A stretch of 64,000 nucleotides of DNA, taken from NCBI GenBank assembly GCA_037953745.1, contig JBAKBP010003187.1:94498-158497 (forward strand). The letters run 5' to 3'. This document shows positions 10,645 to 20,715 of this stretch, one piece after another. Source of the DNA: Lithodes maja (taxonomy: Eukaryota > Arthropoda > Malacostraca > Decapoda > Lithodidae). The translations under genes and the position numbers were made by a program. Every line of letters begins with the position of its first letter. Position 1 is the stretch's first letter. The notes beneath the pieces were generated by a model. The model did no database searches. It saw nothing but the letters and a program-made list of their open reading frames with translations, and was not told the origin of the DNA.

Positions 10645-11495
10645 TGGATGGGACTCGTCAGCCTTGGTCGGCAGCCCATCTAGGGGAGACAACCTTAAAA
10701 AAATCCTTACTGCTTACCTAAGGGTGAAGCAGGTTGGTGGATGAACTAGCCGCCCACCACTGTAGAAAATGTACTAAAAATACATAGAAGGATGTGGTGG
10801 GCTGGATCTATCAGAGTGAGGGTTGGTGTCCTCTACTTCCCATAGCCGGTTCTGACTGTACCTTTATCATTCTTATTTTTAACTCTTTTCTTGAGAGTGG
10901 TGAAGGCAGTGGGGCCATAATAGTGTGCCCCATGGTTCCCTAGTGTCTTACTCTTACAGCCCACTGGCACAAATTGGCCTTCCTCTCTCTGGCGTAGGGA
11001 TGCGGCGACCCCACCGCCTGCCGCTTAGGTGGTGCAATCAGCTTCTGGAGCAGTGGACCACTGGTTCCTATCTTCAGAACATTCATGTGCTTGATATGCT
11101 TCCAGCCAGGGCCCCACCGGGATAAATAAAATAGCAAAACAGTGGTGGAACTGCCATCCGGGTGAAGGATTGCTCTGGGTCTGCTCCTTCAGTGTTCATT
11201 GTCATAATCCACTTAGTGGAAATGGCGCTGTGGAGTGGGTCAGTCGGAGCATGTCTGGGAGCCTGGTGGCAGTTTCTGCCATGGCCATCCCTTTTGGGGC
11301 GCTTCCTCTGGAAGCGATGCTTCAGATTTGATGATAATGATGAAGAAGGCTTCTGAGTTAGACAGTCCCCAAGTTGAGTGTTCAGTCCTGTAAGTCCTTC
11401 ATAAACTGGCACAGATTGTCCTCATAGGGAATAGGTCCACTTGGGGCGCTTAGTGTATGGCCACCCTACAGGAGTTAAGCGTCGGGCAATAGATA
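10645..11495 (+). repeat. SINE-2: 851-bp non-autonomous retroelement with GATA tail
   Basis: It is inserted in the repeat described at 10480, with GATGGG at both edges (10639-10644 and 11496-11501). It ends GTCGGGCAATAGATAG, a (GATA)n tail. Its middle (about 10800-10870, GGGCTGGATCTATCAGAGTGAG) is clearly related to the core of SINE-1, so the two families share a module. Partial copies in the opposite orientation are at 32369-32548, 20660-20710 and 8391-8460. It contains several short open frames on both strands but none resembles a known protein. Confidence 0.7.
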
Positions 11496-12122
11496 GATGG
11501 GCCCTGGCAAGATCTTTGTGATTATCCACAATGGTCCATATCTATCATCTATTAATTACAGTTCAGTATACCTAACAACAAATTTTGAACATGCGGCTGC
11601 TATGAAGGCGCCTATTGGTGATACAGTAGTCAAAGTAGTAGCCATTGCAACTTTGATTTACTCTTAACACTACTGTATTTAAACCAACATCTTGGGGGTT
11701 ATTATATTATCATTAAATATTTTTGAGGACTTTGATTGCTTTTGCCATTTCTGAGCAATGTATTTTTAGTTTGCCACTTTGCATATTAATAAAATAAGTA
11801 GGCCTATATAAATAAATAAACAAAAATCCCCAAGCCCCCTTCAAGTTAATACCTCCTAAAAGATAAATTTGTATATTTCTTGGATGCATAATACATTACA
11901 TGAATAGGTAAACAGTAACAGGTGTTAGTATCTCTCTTACCTGTAGTGTCAAGATGCAATAACTTAAACAGGATTCAAGGTGGTAACGATACCATCTAAC
12001 TCCAGGAACATTCATCGAGCATCCCAAGGTGTATTGAAAAGTTTTTGTATACTCAAGAGGAGCTGACCAACCATCAACACTCTATGAAATGGGTATACAG
12101 TAGAGGGAAGAAACAACTACAG

Positions 12123-12365
12123 TACAGGCTGCTTGGCCGAACAGCCCCGAGTCCCTAAGTTAGGCCATGGCCACGATCGGGCTTTCCCACAGAGATGTGG
12201 TACTTGCCCAAGCAACCGAAGGCACTTCCAGGTTCTCATGCCTCCAAGGAGGGGGCAGGGGATTGTTGTGGCGATTTGGCTCCCAGGACTGCTCCCCATG
12301 GTCGGCAGCCGGCTGTCCCCCATCAATCGGCGATTTTGTCCCCGGCCGGGAGATGGACCCACAAC
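12123..12365 (-). repeat. Old SINE-1-related fragment
   Basis: The plus strand reads CTGCTTGGCCGAACAGCCCC near 12130, almost identical to the complement of the SINE-1 3' part (compare 46125-46145). A GC-rich body follows that is too diverged to align by eye. Overlapping open frames on both strands are typical of such GC-rich repeats. Confidence 0.45.
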
Positions 12366-12716
12366 GTAGACGCCGCCATTCCAAGTCCTGGATTCCTTGT
12401 TTTCACCAATATTGAATTTGAGGCTGGCACCAAATTTTATATACTGTATACTATAGTAAAATACATGACGCTCGTATTCTGTAAGTCACCCCATAAACCC
12501 ATACTTAAAGTGTACTTACTTTTGATGGAAATGGGATGAAACCGTCTAAGTATACATTGGGAGTTCAAGAAGTTTAGCCAAAAATCAATAGCACAAATGC
12601 ATTTACAAACAAGATCTTGCAATGCATATAGTTTTCTGCACAAACTTTAACCATACAAAGTAAAAGTTGACTGTATATTCGAATACCTAGCAAGAAAGAT
12701 ATTGTGCAACTCTTAC

Positions 12717-12942
12717 CTGGACACCAGTAGGTAGCATATTCCAAGTGAGGCCAAAGAGATTGTGACGTGGAATACAATAACTGTGGTTCCATACTCCTTT
12801 ACAGCTCTCTGGAGCTTCTGTCGGGGTGTGAGCTGCTCCTTCACAGTGGTGGCCTCTTCTTCTTGTTCCCTCAAGACTGTACACGAGTGGATTAACCTGC
12901 TAGACCCACTACAACACAAACATCTGTCATGACGGACAACAG
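12717..12942 (-). CDS. FAM210-like protein, middle exon
   Basis: The exon reads VVRHDRCLCC..., rich in Arg, Ser and Cys like part of a mitochondrial presequence. A charged linker (LREQEEEATTVKEQ) follows, then the start of DUF1279: LQRAVKEYGTTVIVFHVTIS and LASLGICYLLVS, a transmembrane helix. Acceptor TTTCTAACACAG precedes 12942 and donor GTAAGA follows 12717. It leaves two bases (AG) that complete a Ser codon with the first base of the exon at 8891. At the other side two bases (CT) pair with the last G of the exon at 13114 to make Ala. All three exons therefore keep one frame. Confidence 0.8.
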
Positions 12943-13113
12943 CTGTGTTAGAAAGGAGGCAGCAGATTGGGTTAGGGCTGGGAAAACAGGAGGTATTTAG
13001 CAAGCCTAAACTACTACCACCACCACAGTATGACCAGGTCCTCATTCCTCTTGTAGTGGTCACTGCCATATGCCTGACTGCTGGGTTGAGGGTAACACGG
13101 GGGGTACCGGTAC

Positions 13114-13270
13114 CTGAATGTTTCTTGGAGGCCAGGTTGGAGTGATGATAAGTGTGCAGGTCCCCAGAGACATACTTCTCATCCTGCGCCCACTGACCAC
13201 CGGGCATGTTCAGATGCACTGGAGCCTTCCCGCTGATTCCATATGGTTTGGGAACATTGGACTGCATAAC
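13114..13270 (-). CDS. FAM210-like protein, probable first coding exon
   Basis: Reading from an ATG three bases after an acceptor-like TTTGTTTCTCCAG, the exon gives MQSNVPKPYGISGKAPVHLN and ends ASKKHS with donor GTACCG. Its phase matches the next exon at 12942. The three exons together give 741 coding bases, 246 residues plus stop. The ATG could instead be internal, with a further exon upstream (an acceptor directly before it argues for that), so the true start is uncertain. No homology was recognised for this part; support comes from frame and splice signals. Confidence 0.55.
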
Positions 13271-13445
13271 CTGGAGAAACAAATGGGTTCAAATCAACAT
13301 GCAGGTAAACCACTACAGGTTTTTTCCTTTTCATGTATGCTTGTGTTCAATTGAAAGTCTATCATCATATACAAAAATTGAGAGTAGGCTACATGAGCAT
13401 AACAAAACATTCTGGTATAAAGAGTTAACCGATTGATTATACTCT

Positions 13446-13875
13446 TTAACCCTTGTCTAGCGGGGTGTTTTGGGCTCATTTGGGCATATTCAGGCCCTCC
13501 TGCATGATAAATCAAGCATCTGCATAATTTTTTTTTTATTTAGCATAAAACTAGGCGCTAAAAGCTTCAAAATGAGACCAGAACGAGCTACGTAGCACTC
13601 GTGGTTCTCTTGCAGTGATGCCACGAACATGGGAGTTTAGCATATATCGGTATATTTTTCCCCGCTATGCTCACTACTGGCTACACTGCCGGCCTCTCAA
13701 GAACATAGGGAACATGAGTTAATGGGCGGCGGTAAGCCCTGGGAGTCGGCTGTCTGGCCCGCTGTGCTCCCGGCCATTTGCACTCGATTTTAACCCTTTA
13801 AAAGCCTTAATAATGCTCCTAACTTGCTGCAAATTGGTGCACGACTTAAGTCGAGCGCCGCCAATAAGGGGTTAA
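13446..13875 (+). mobile_element. TTAA-bounded MITE, family M3 copy 1
   Basis: A 430-bp element from TTAACCCTTGTCTAG to GCCAATAAGGGGTTAA. A second copy in reverse orientation spans 21980-22804 and carries a nested SINE. Interior shared phrases include GACCAGAACGAGCTACGTAG and GGTGCACGACTTAAGTCGAG. Non-coding; piggyBac-like by target site. It ends about 100 bp before the Penelope-like element. Confidence 0.82.
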
Positions 13876-13990
13876 TATATTGGCATAATTGTATTATATT
13901 TACGCTAATTTTACTCAGATTAAGAAAGACCTCTAGGAATATGTAGGGTAAACACTTACCATAATATAATTTCCCATTTGACTCCCACAG

Positions 13991-16430
13991 GTCCTTTCTA
14001 ATCTGAATAAATATCTGTTTAATAATCTGTTTTTAAATTCTTCTGTTAATGTAACGTCTCCATGTAAAGTAAAGAATGTTATCTATTTAATAACCTGTGA
14101 TAAATGTGGTATACAATATGTTGGAAAGACGGAGCAATGTTTAAGAGAAAGAGCCTACGGGCATAGATCAGGAATTAAGAACGGCATCGACTCCAAGATT
14201 CTTCTATATAAGCATTTTAACACAGATTGTACTAAATTTGATTGTAAATACAAAATTATAGAAATTGTTCAAAGTAATCAAAATGTTTTGGATAGAGAAA
14301 ATTATTGGATTGGAAAATTAATGACCATCTATCCATTTGGACTTAACAATCAAATAAAAAATGTAGGCAACATTTTGTATAAAGATTTATTAAAAAACGA
14401 TTTTAATAACCCATATTTTAACTTCCCTGTTTTAAACAGAAGACCTGGTAGACACGGTAATAGAAGACTAAATACATTTAATAAAAAGAAAAACAGGTCT
14501 GATATTATAATTATTGTTAATAATTTATATTCATTATATCGAAATTTCGGAATTAAAAAATTAAAAGATTCATTGAAAGGCCTACAAAAGAAAAGTTTTG
14601 CTCCTTTTATAGAAAATATTCTAAACAATAAACATAATTTCACAAATAAATTTAAGAATATAGTGTTTGCTTTTATGGGATATATTAGAGCGAATTCTAA
14701 GAAATCCAAAGATAACCGTATTAAAGATAAAGTCATGTCCACTTTAAATTATTCCTCTAAAATTTTAGACAAAATTAATGTTAACAGTCTTATTAATTCA
14801 AAGAAAGTTAAGTCCATGTTACCAGATGGTTGTAAAGATTTCAAACCATTAATAGTGTATTCATATGAACGACCTGTTGGGTCTATTATTTGTAATTATA
14901 ATAAAGTTTTAGGAAATCTTTCAGATAATGATATTTTCAATAATAATAAATGCGTGTGTGAAAGAGTCATGGATATGCCAGCTAGCAGACGTGATGCACT
15001 AGCAAAGTTCATTTATAGTCCGATATGTCACATATTAACAGGTGATGTAGAACTAGTTAAACATTTTGCAAACGACAAATTAGCGGAGCTATGTCGTAAA
15101 GGGTTTAAATTTAGAATAGGGAGTAATAAAGTAACATGGGACATAATTTTAAAAGATATTGTTTTTTCAGTCAATAAATTAAAAGATAAATTGTTAAAAA
15201 TTGCGTGCTGCGATGAGAGAGAACTAGAAGCATGGTCTAAATTATTAATTAAGTTAATTAGAAATAAAATTTTCTCGCTTAAAAATGAATTTAATCTTTC
15301 AGATTTTATAGACTATAATTATAATAAGCTTAAAGCTGATTTAATAAATTTACATAAACATTTTGTAATCACTACAGTAGATAAAGCCAGCAATAATTAT
15401 AGCTTCACATGTAAGAAATTTTATCTTGAAAACATGAAAAAAGAATTAGGTATTAAGGGTAACATATTACGTAAAAATATTTGCGGTAATTCTGTTTATG
15501 AAATTCAAAATAATCTGAATATTGATAACTTAATCGATGAACATACCAAGAAAAATATAACATTTGATATTAAACTTTCTGATAAGAACAAGTGCATTGC
15601 AAAATTATACATGTTACCTAAATTTCATAAAAGACCTTATAAATATCGCTTTATTGCCGGAGCAAAATTTGCTACCACTAAAACTCTATCAGAACAAGTC
15701 GTAAATTGCTTAAAATACATTAAAAGTACTCATAAAAGATATTGTAATACCATCATGAGAAGAACTGGCATTAACTATTATTGGAGTGTTGACAATTCGT
15801 TAGAAGTTATTGATAAAATAAATACCATGCCGAAAGTTACCTCGGTACATAGCTTCGACTTTTCAACTTTGTATACCAATTTGCCTTTAGATTTAGTATA
15901 TTCAGAGCTTTGCTTTATTATAGATTTGCACTTTGACAGGTTCGTTAGGAATGGTAATTATTTCATAAATGTTTATACATATTTTAATAATGCATCACTT
16001 AGCTCTACTCCCACTAGTTCTGTATATTTTGATAGAACTAAACTTAAAGATGCCCTTAAATTCCTCCTTTTCAATACTTATGTTAGATTCGGCCCGTACA
16101 TTTTCAAACAAATATTAGGAATTCCTATGGGTGGAAATGCTAGCCCTTTAATTGCAGACTTATTCTTGCTTGCTTTAGAATTTAAATATATAAAAGACTT
16201 AGTTGACAGTAGCAAGAAAAATAAAATCCCAGAAAAATTAGCACTTGCTAAACTGTTAAGTAATAATAGTAGATATATTGATGATATTCTTGTTTGCAAT
16301 TTGTTAAATTTTAATCAAGTTGCTAAACTTATTTACCCTAATTCTATTCCCCTCACACAATGTAACGTAAATTATAAAGTTGAAAATTTTCTTGATATAA
16401 ATATAGAGATTGTTAATGAACAGTGCATAC
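13991..16430 (+). CDS. Penelope-like element (Naiad-type) polyprotein: GIY-YIG endonuclease plus reverse transcriptase
   Basis: The open frame starts after a TGA at 13979-13981; an acceptor-like CCCACAG ends at 13990. At 14060-14350 it encodes a GIY-YIG endonuclease: NVIYLITCDKCGIQYVGKT, with a CxxC pair between the GIY-like and YVG halves, then a conserved arginine region, KHF, and DRENYWIGKL with the catalytic glutamate. The reverse transcriptase follows, with KLYMLPKFHKRPYKYRFIAG, FDFSTLYTNLP, GIPMGGNASPLIADLFL and the catalytic RYIDDIL. In ordinary Penelope elements the endonuclease is C-terminal; here it is N-terminal, as in the Naiad/Chlamys clade. The composition is very AT-rich. The chain is interrupted at 16431 by a MITE and would otherwise continue at 16918. 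The N-terminus is uncertain because no ATG was found before the endonuclease. Confidence 0.85.
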
Positions 16431-16917
16431 TTAACCCTCCAGCCCCGGCTATGTATTATATATATATTCCTCGAAATCCGGGTGTTTTGGCCGAAAAACG
16501 TCTAGGCTAGGCTACCGTATATTCGTTAATCAGACTGCTTCCCGCATTCCCGCGCATCCCCAAGCGTAGCTGTGTTATTTACCTGTAGAATGGCATTAAG
16601 TAGAGCTCTCTAAGTCAACTGGTTGAGCTGTGATAATGATTTCATTGGAGATAACTTTATGGCCAAAACAGCCACTTTACACCACTTTTCGATACTGAAC
16701 AACAACATACAGGCACACACAAACAAGCGACGCTCTCCTTCTTGTGGCCGGAGATGCGGAGCGTCGGTCCAGCCGGCTGTTGTTTACATGCGTCGGACCG
16801 ACGCCTCGCACACGAAGCTCACAGGCTTTCAACCACTGGTACAATGTAGTACCACCCGGGTTCCTGGGGGCAAAACATAATGGTACACGTGTGTACCATC
16901 CGAGTTTGATGGGTTAA
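16431..16917 (+). mobile_element. TTAA-bounded MITE, family M4, inside Penelope-like RT
   Basis: The element begins TTAACCCTCCAGCCC and ends AGTTTGATGGGTTAA, giving complementary TTAACCC tips. It split the Penelope-like coding frame. Removing the element with one TTAA leaves a 483-bp difference, a multiple of three, and the two coding parts share one frame. The insert itself brings stop codons (first at 16508-16510). Confidence 0.85.
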
Positions 16918-17215
16918 AGTATATCACAAAGTTGATGATTTTAATTTTAACGTAATAAACTTTCCTTTCCCTAATAGTAATATCGATAGTAAAATAACTT
17001 ATAATTGTTTTTATTCCCAATTAATAAGATTTTGTAAAATCTGCACTAAAGTAGATGACTTTTGGGCTAGAGCTAGGTTACTATACAGACTCTTAGTGGA
17101 CAGAGGTTTTGAGGCAAGTAAATTGTTCCATAAATTTAATCCTTTTAGGGTCAATTATTGTGACTGTATTCTAAAATTTGACATCAAAAATTATAATCAA
17201 GCCTTTTTAACTTGA
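16918..17215 (+). pseudogene. Penelope-like element, C-terminal segment after MITE
   Basis: It resumes the frame of 13991-16430 with VYHKVDDFNFNVI, then an Ile/Tyr/Phe-rich thumb-like segment (FWARARLLYRLLVDRGFEAS) and ends AFLT with a TGA at 17213-17215. No second GIY-YIG domain occurs here, which confirms that the endonuclease is only at the N-terminus. Confidence 0.78.
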
Positions 17216-17860
17216 AGTTTCTTGTATAACCTCTGCTTACTTTTTGTCTGTATTTATTGTTTTTTGTCTGTATTTATTGTTTATCCTTTTCTTTTTCTTT
17301 TTCTATTATTAATATTAATATTGATGATTTTTTAAATTTATTGTTCTTGTTAAAAGAGTACTTTGTTTAAATCTGTTGTTACTTCATATTTTGCAATTAT
17401 TTGTCTTTATATTATATGTATTCATTGTCGATAGTATCAATTGCTTACTTTTGCGATTTCCTTAGTTTATTTGTGCTATAAATGTAGGTTATTTGTAGGG
17501 TAGTTATTGATAGGGGTCACTTGAGGCATGCTATGCTTACAGGTACCTACCCGATAGCACTATCGTTAGTGAGTGCTGTACTGTATTTTATATATTATTT
17601 TGTAATAGTATAGATATCTTATCAATATTTGTATTTTGTACTATTGTTAATGTCTTGTCATGTTGCAAATTTGATTTTAAATAATATTTTGACATTTAAC
17701 ATTTAGTTTCTTTATTCATGCAGAGTTTAGTAAAATTTGCCAGAACGTCCCGGACTTCCCAAACTTGACTACTTCCTTTAACGTGACGATAGTGCGTTGT
17801 CATATGTGCGATTAGTTTGCTTGGGAAACAGATTAACTTGCTCATGTAGTAATGTACACC
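17216..17860 (+). other. 3' flank of Penelope-like element, AT-rich
   Basis: Immediately after the stop comes a small tandem of TTTTTGTCTGTATTTATTG (twice) and then AT-rich sequence without coding. It is probably 3' UTR of the element, because repeat copies ending in the same place start nearby. Confidence 0.4.
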
Positions 17861-18006
17861 CTATGTGGTGGATTGTGTTCTTTTATTTAATAGTTTTCAT
17901 TTTAGTAAGCGTTGTTTCCACATAGCGATTTTGATAATTTAATTTGACTTTACATTGTCCTTGTCCCAATTTTGGTTTGTTTAGTTTGCAAGTTTTACAT
18001 TTTAAA
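17861..18006 (+). repeat. Dispersed repeat R, possibly Penelope-like 3' end
   Basis: This segment (ATGTGGTGGATTGTGTTCTT ... TTTGCAAGTTTTACATT) is present inverted at 18587-18733. Its last 50 bases are also found at 3893-3944, after the Copia 3' LTR. All copies end at the same point, as expected of a retroelement 3' end. Position just downstream of the Penelope-like gene suggests it is that element's 3' end; this is an inference. Confidence 0.55.
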
Positions 18007-18302
18007 ATAATAAAAAGAAATCAACATAAAACCAACAAATGGGGCATCATACTCTAAGGGTTAAAAAGTGCATGTACAGTAATAGGTACCGTGAAATGCC
18101 CTAGCTTCGGACGGGGACTACTGTATACAGTACTTCGGACACTTGCGGATAAAATTATATAAGGTACAGTTATGGAAAAATGACTCTGCATTATGGAAGA
18201 ACACCGAAGACATATTTGTTTATCCATAACATCATGTATTTATCCCATAACTGTGATTCATTGTATAGTTTTTCTAGAGTGTCCGAAGTTACGTCATGTT
18301 AC

Positions 18303-18495
18303 CGGTACTGACCGATGAGAGAGAGACGGTGTTGTGAGCATCATACACATCAGCGCGGACATCCACAGGACCGGAGGTGGTGTTGAAGGCCCCGGACTGT
18401 GACCCTTGGCTGCCCATAAACCCAGAGCTGAACACACCACCCACCTGGCTCAGCTTGGAGGAGATGTCTCGGGTGCGGCGTGGGGAGAAACGAGC
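18303..18495 (-). CDS. Unrecognised host gene A, exon (Ser/Gly-rich)
   Basis: The exon reads ARFSPRRTRDISSKLSQVGG, then a Ser/Gly-rich stretch and DVRADVYDAHNTVSLSSVST. It has acceptor TGTACCGTACAG before 18495 and donor GTAACA after 18303. Its start is in phase 0 with the end of the exon at 19807, so the two are consecutive. It leaves one base for a following exon that I could not find; the exon at 13270 is out of phase with it. No family was recognised. Confidence 0.6.
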
Positions 18496-18586
18496 CTGTA
18501 CGGTACACAAAGTAAGGTTAATGGCCTTCAAGGATAAAAGCTAAAAATGTCTAGAAAATATGTTTTATAATCTTCTATGTTAATTA

Positions 18587-18733
18587 AAATGTAAAACTTG
18601 CAAACTAAACAAACCAAAACGTGGACAAAGAAAATATAAAGGCAAAATAACTTATCAAAATCGTTAGCCTATGTGAAAACTACGCTTACTAAAATAAAAT
18701 TTATGAAATAAAAGAACACAATCCACCACATAA
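18587..18733 (-). repeat. Dispersed repeat R, inverted copy
   Basis: Reverse complement of 17861-18006, sharing AAAATGTAAAACTTGCAAAC at its edge and ATCCACCACAT at the other. Together with 17861 it forms an inverted pair flanking the host exon at 18303-18495. Confidence 0.75.
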
Positions 18734-19368
18734 CTATATGCAACATTGTACAGTCTCTAACTCTTTGCTCAATACTGTACATTTAACACTGGTATAGAGT
18801 AATAATCAAATATACGATGAGCAGTGGTCTATTGCATTATTTCAATTAACTTCATTAATTACTCATTAGTAGATTGCTGGACCTCCTTTCAATGTGTTTG
18901 GCAAAGCGAAGGATTGGTCAATCCTGGGAGAGTTTTGTTCAAAATCTCGCCGATATGTTTTGGTCTGTTTTTTTTTTTTTTTTTTTTTTTTCCTATGTGT
19001 AAGAAGTAGACAAAAGGCAAAACTGCCTATAACAAGTGTGTTACAACAAAATGAGACTCTTAACGTGCTAGCCAGGAAGTGGTAATATGATCTTTCTAAG
19101 AAAGGTCAGAAAACAAAAATATATATATATACCAAGAATATTGAAAGAACATGAAGGGTTAATTTGTGTATTGTTGAAGAGTAAGGGATAGTCATGTGGA
19201 AGAATGTGACACATAGATAGATGGCGAAATTGAGTTTTGGAAGGATTGAAAATAACAAGTCTCTCTCCCCTAATCGGAAATAGTGTGACAGATCAGAAGA
19301 TAGGCGTCTATGGCCTAATCATGTGAGTCTTGGAATACAATATTTGGAGTAATTGATGGATTCTATGG
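18734..19368. other. Intronic, no feature beyond a poly-T run
   Basis: No recognisable gene or repeat boundary; a T-run lies at 18970-18991. Confidence 0.5.
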
Positions 19369-19546
19369 TAAGATTAGGAGTAGTAGGCGTACTACTACCA
19401 ACATACAGCATAACTCATCTATAAAACATTAACCTAACCAAACAACCTAGTATTCATGTAGTACGAGGTTAGGTTAGGTTAATGTTTTATAGATGATTTA
19501 TGCTGTATGTCGGTAGTGGTACGCCCACTACTCCTAATCTTGCCGA
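19369..19546. mobile_element. Short MITE with arms of about 75 bp and TTAGG motifs
   Basis: The left arm (TAAGATTAGGAGTAGTAGGC ... CATTAACCTAACC) is the reverse complement of the right arm (GGTTAGGTTAATG ... GCCTACTACTCCTAATCTT-like) over about 75 bases, with a roughly 25-base loop. End fragments of the same family (GGTAGTGGTACACCCGGTAA) occur at 23496-23533 and 25636-25675. Confidence 0.75.
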
Positions 19547-19806
19547 TTCTATGAAGACATGTTAAATGAGGAAAGAAAAACAGGAGACATCTCACAAACC
19601 ATAAACATTTTGCAGTACGGTATCAGTATGTTACCTGTAGAGTACAGAATCACAATACTGTACTGTATACGAATTCACATTATGCGAAATAACAATATGC
19701 GGCACATTTTACAGCCCATAAACTAGCATATTAGGGGGGAGCACTGTACTAGTCATTTGTGTGTGTGTCAGTTATAACATGACAGTGTATGTTTAAGTGT
19801 ACAAAC

Positions 19807-19928
19807 CTTCTCTGAGGCCTGTAGTTCCTGGACATTTGGTGGTAGTGGGATGAAGGCAGCAGGGGAGGTGACAGTGTTGGAGGCCACCTGATGCATCTGA
19901 TGTTGTTGTTGCTGCTGCTGGAGTTGAT
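19807..19928 (-). CDS. Unrecognised host gene A, exon (Gln-rich)
   Basis: The exon encodes QLQQQQQQHQMHQVASNTVT and then AAFIPLPPNVQELQASEK. Acceptor TATTGTGTCCAG precedes 19928 and donor GTTTGT follows 19807. It starts with two bases that complete the last codon of the exon at 38204 (G + AT gives Asp) and ends in phase 0. The run of CAG/CAA codons could vary in length. It is the cytoplasmic-looking segment after the membrane part encoded further upstream. Confidence 0.62.
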
Positions 19929-20245
19929 CTGGACACAATATACAGTACCACATTAATACAGTATTAAGTTAGGCTAATCTTGGTAATAAAGTATTAAGTT
20001 AGGCTAATCTTGGTAATAAAATACAAGCCAAGTAGGCACATCTTTCCTCACAGAACTAGGGGAGCTGGAAATGCCCATGAATTCACACTCTCTCCTCCAC
20101 AATGTAGTACAAGTTACAACTTCCGCTTATCAAAATTAGTTTATCCCCGGAACTTCTACTCTCTGGATTTCACTTCCTTGGAGTTGCTTTCCACAAATTT
20201 ACAACCTACAACAGTTAAAATCCAATTACAGTATAATAGTTGCCA

Positions 20246-20575
20246 ACACAGAGAAGGTATGTGGAAACTGGAAAGTACTGAGAATATACAGAGTAGATGG
20301 CAAGTTGCTTAAAGCAGTGAAGAGCATGTATGAGGGTGCAAAGGCGTCGGTGTGTGTGGTCCGGTGGAGAATGAACAGAGCGAGTTCTTTGATCTGAATG
20401 TTGGGTTAAAGCAAGGATGTGTGATGTCCCCATGGTTGTTCAATATATAATTGATAGAGTCATGAAAGAAATACTGTACAAGGAAGAGCAGTGGATGTTG
20501 GTGTACCGCTGAAAAGGGAAAGAAACAAGTGGAAGTTGCCTGTACTTCTGTTTGCCGATCACTAACAACCAGTGT
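20246..20575 (+). pseudogene. LINE reverse-transcriptase fragment
   Basis: Broken frames contain VDGKLLKAVKSMYEGAKASV, a degraded SEFFDLNVGLKQGCVMSPWL (the LKQGCxxSP RT motif) and KLPVLLFAD just before the catalytic site. Frameshifts and stops make it non-functional. It may belong to the same LINE family as 53695-54115, which carries the C-terminal end. Confidence 0.75.
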
Positions 20576-20659
20576 CATCCACTGCTCTTCCTTGTATTTC
20601 TTTCATGACTCCATATACTGTATAATATATATTGAACAAGCATGGGGATATCACACTAT

Positions 20660-20715
20660 CTATCTATTGCCGGACGTGGGGATAACGCCATCACGGCGTC
20701 CGGTTTATATCTAGT
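20660..20715 (-). repeat. SINE-2 3'-end fragment with CTAT/GATA tail
   Basis: Begins TATCTATCTATTGCCGGA, the complement of the SINE-2 tail, and contains a small palindrome GACG..CGTC, ending within 60 bases. Confidence 0.5.

Noticed and set aside
12117..12539. Several overlapping 70-110 codon frames on both strands
   Set aside because: GC-rich repeat related to SINE-1; all six frames are partly open and none resembles a protein.
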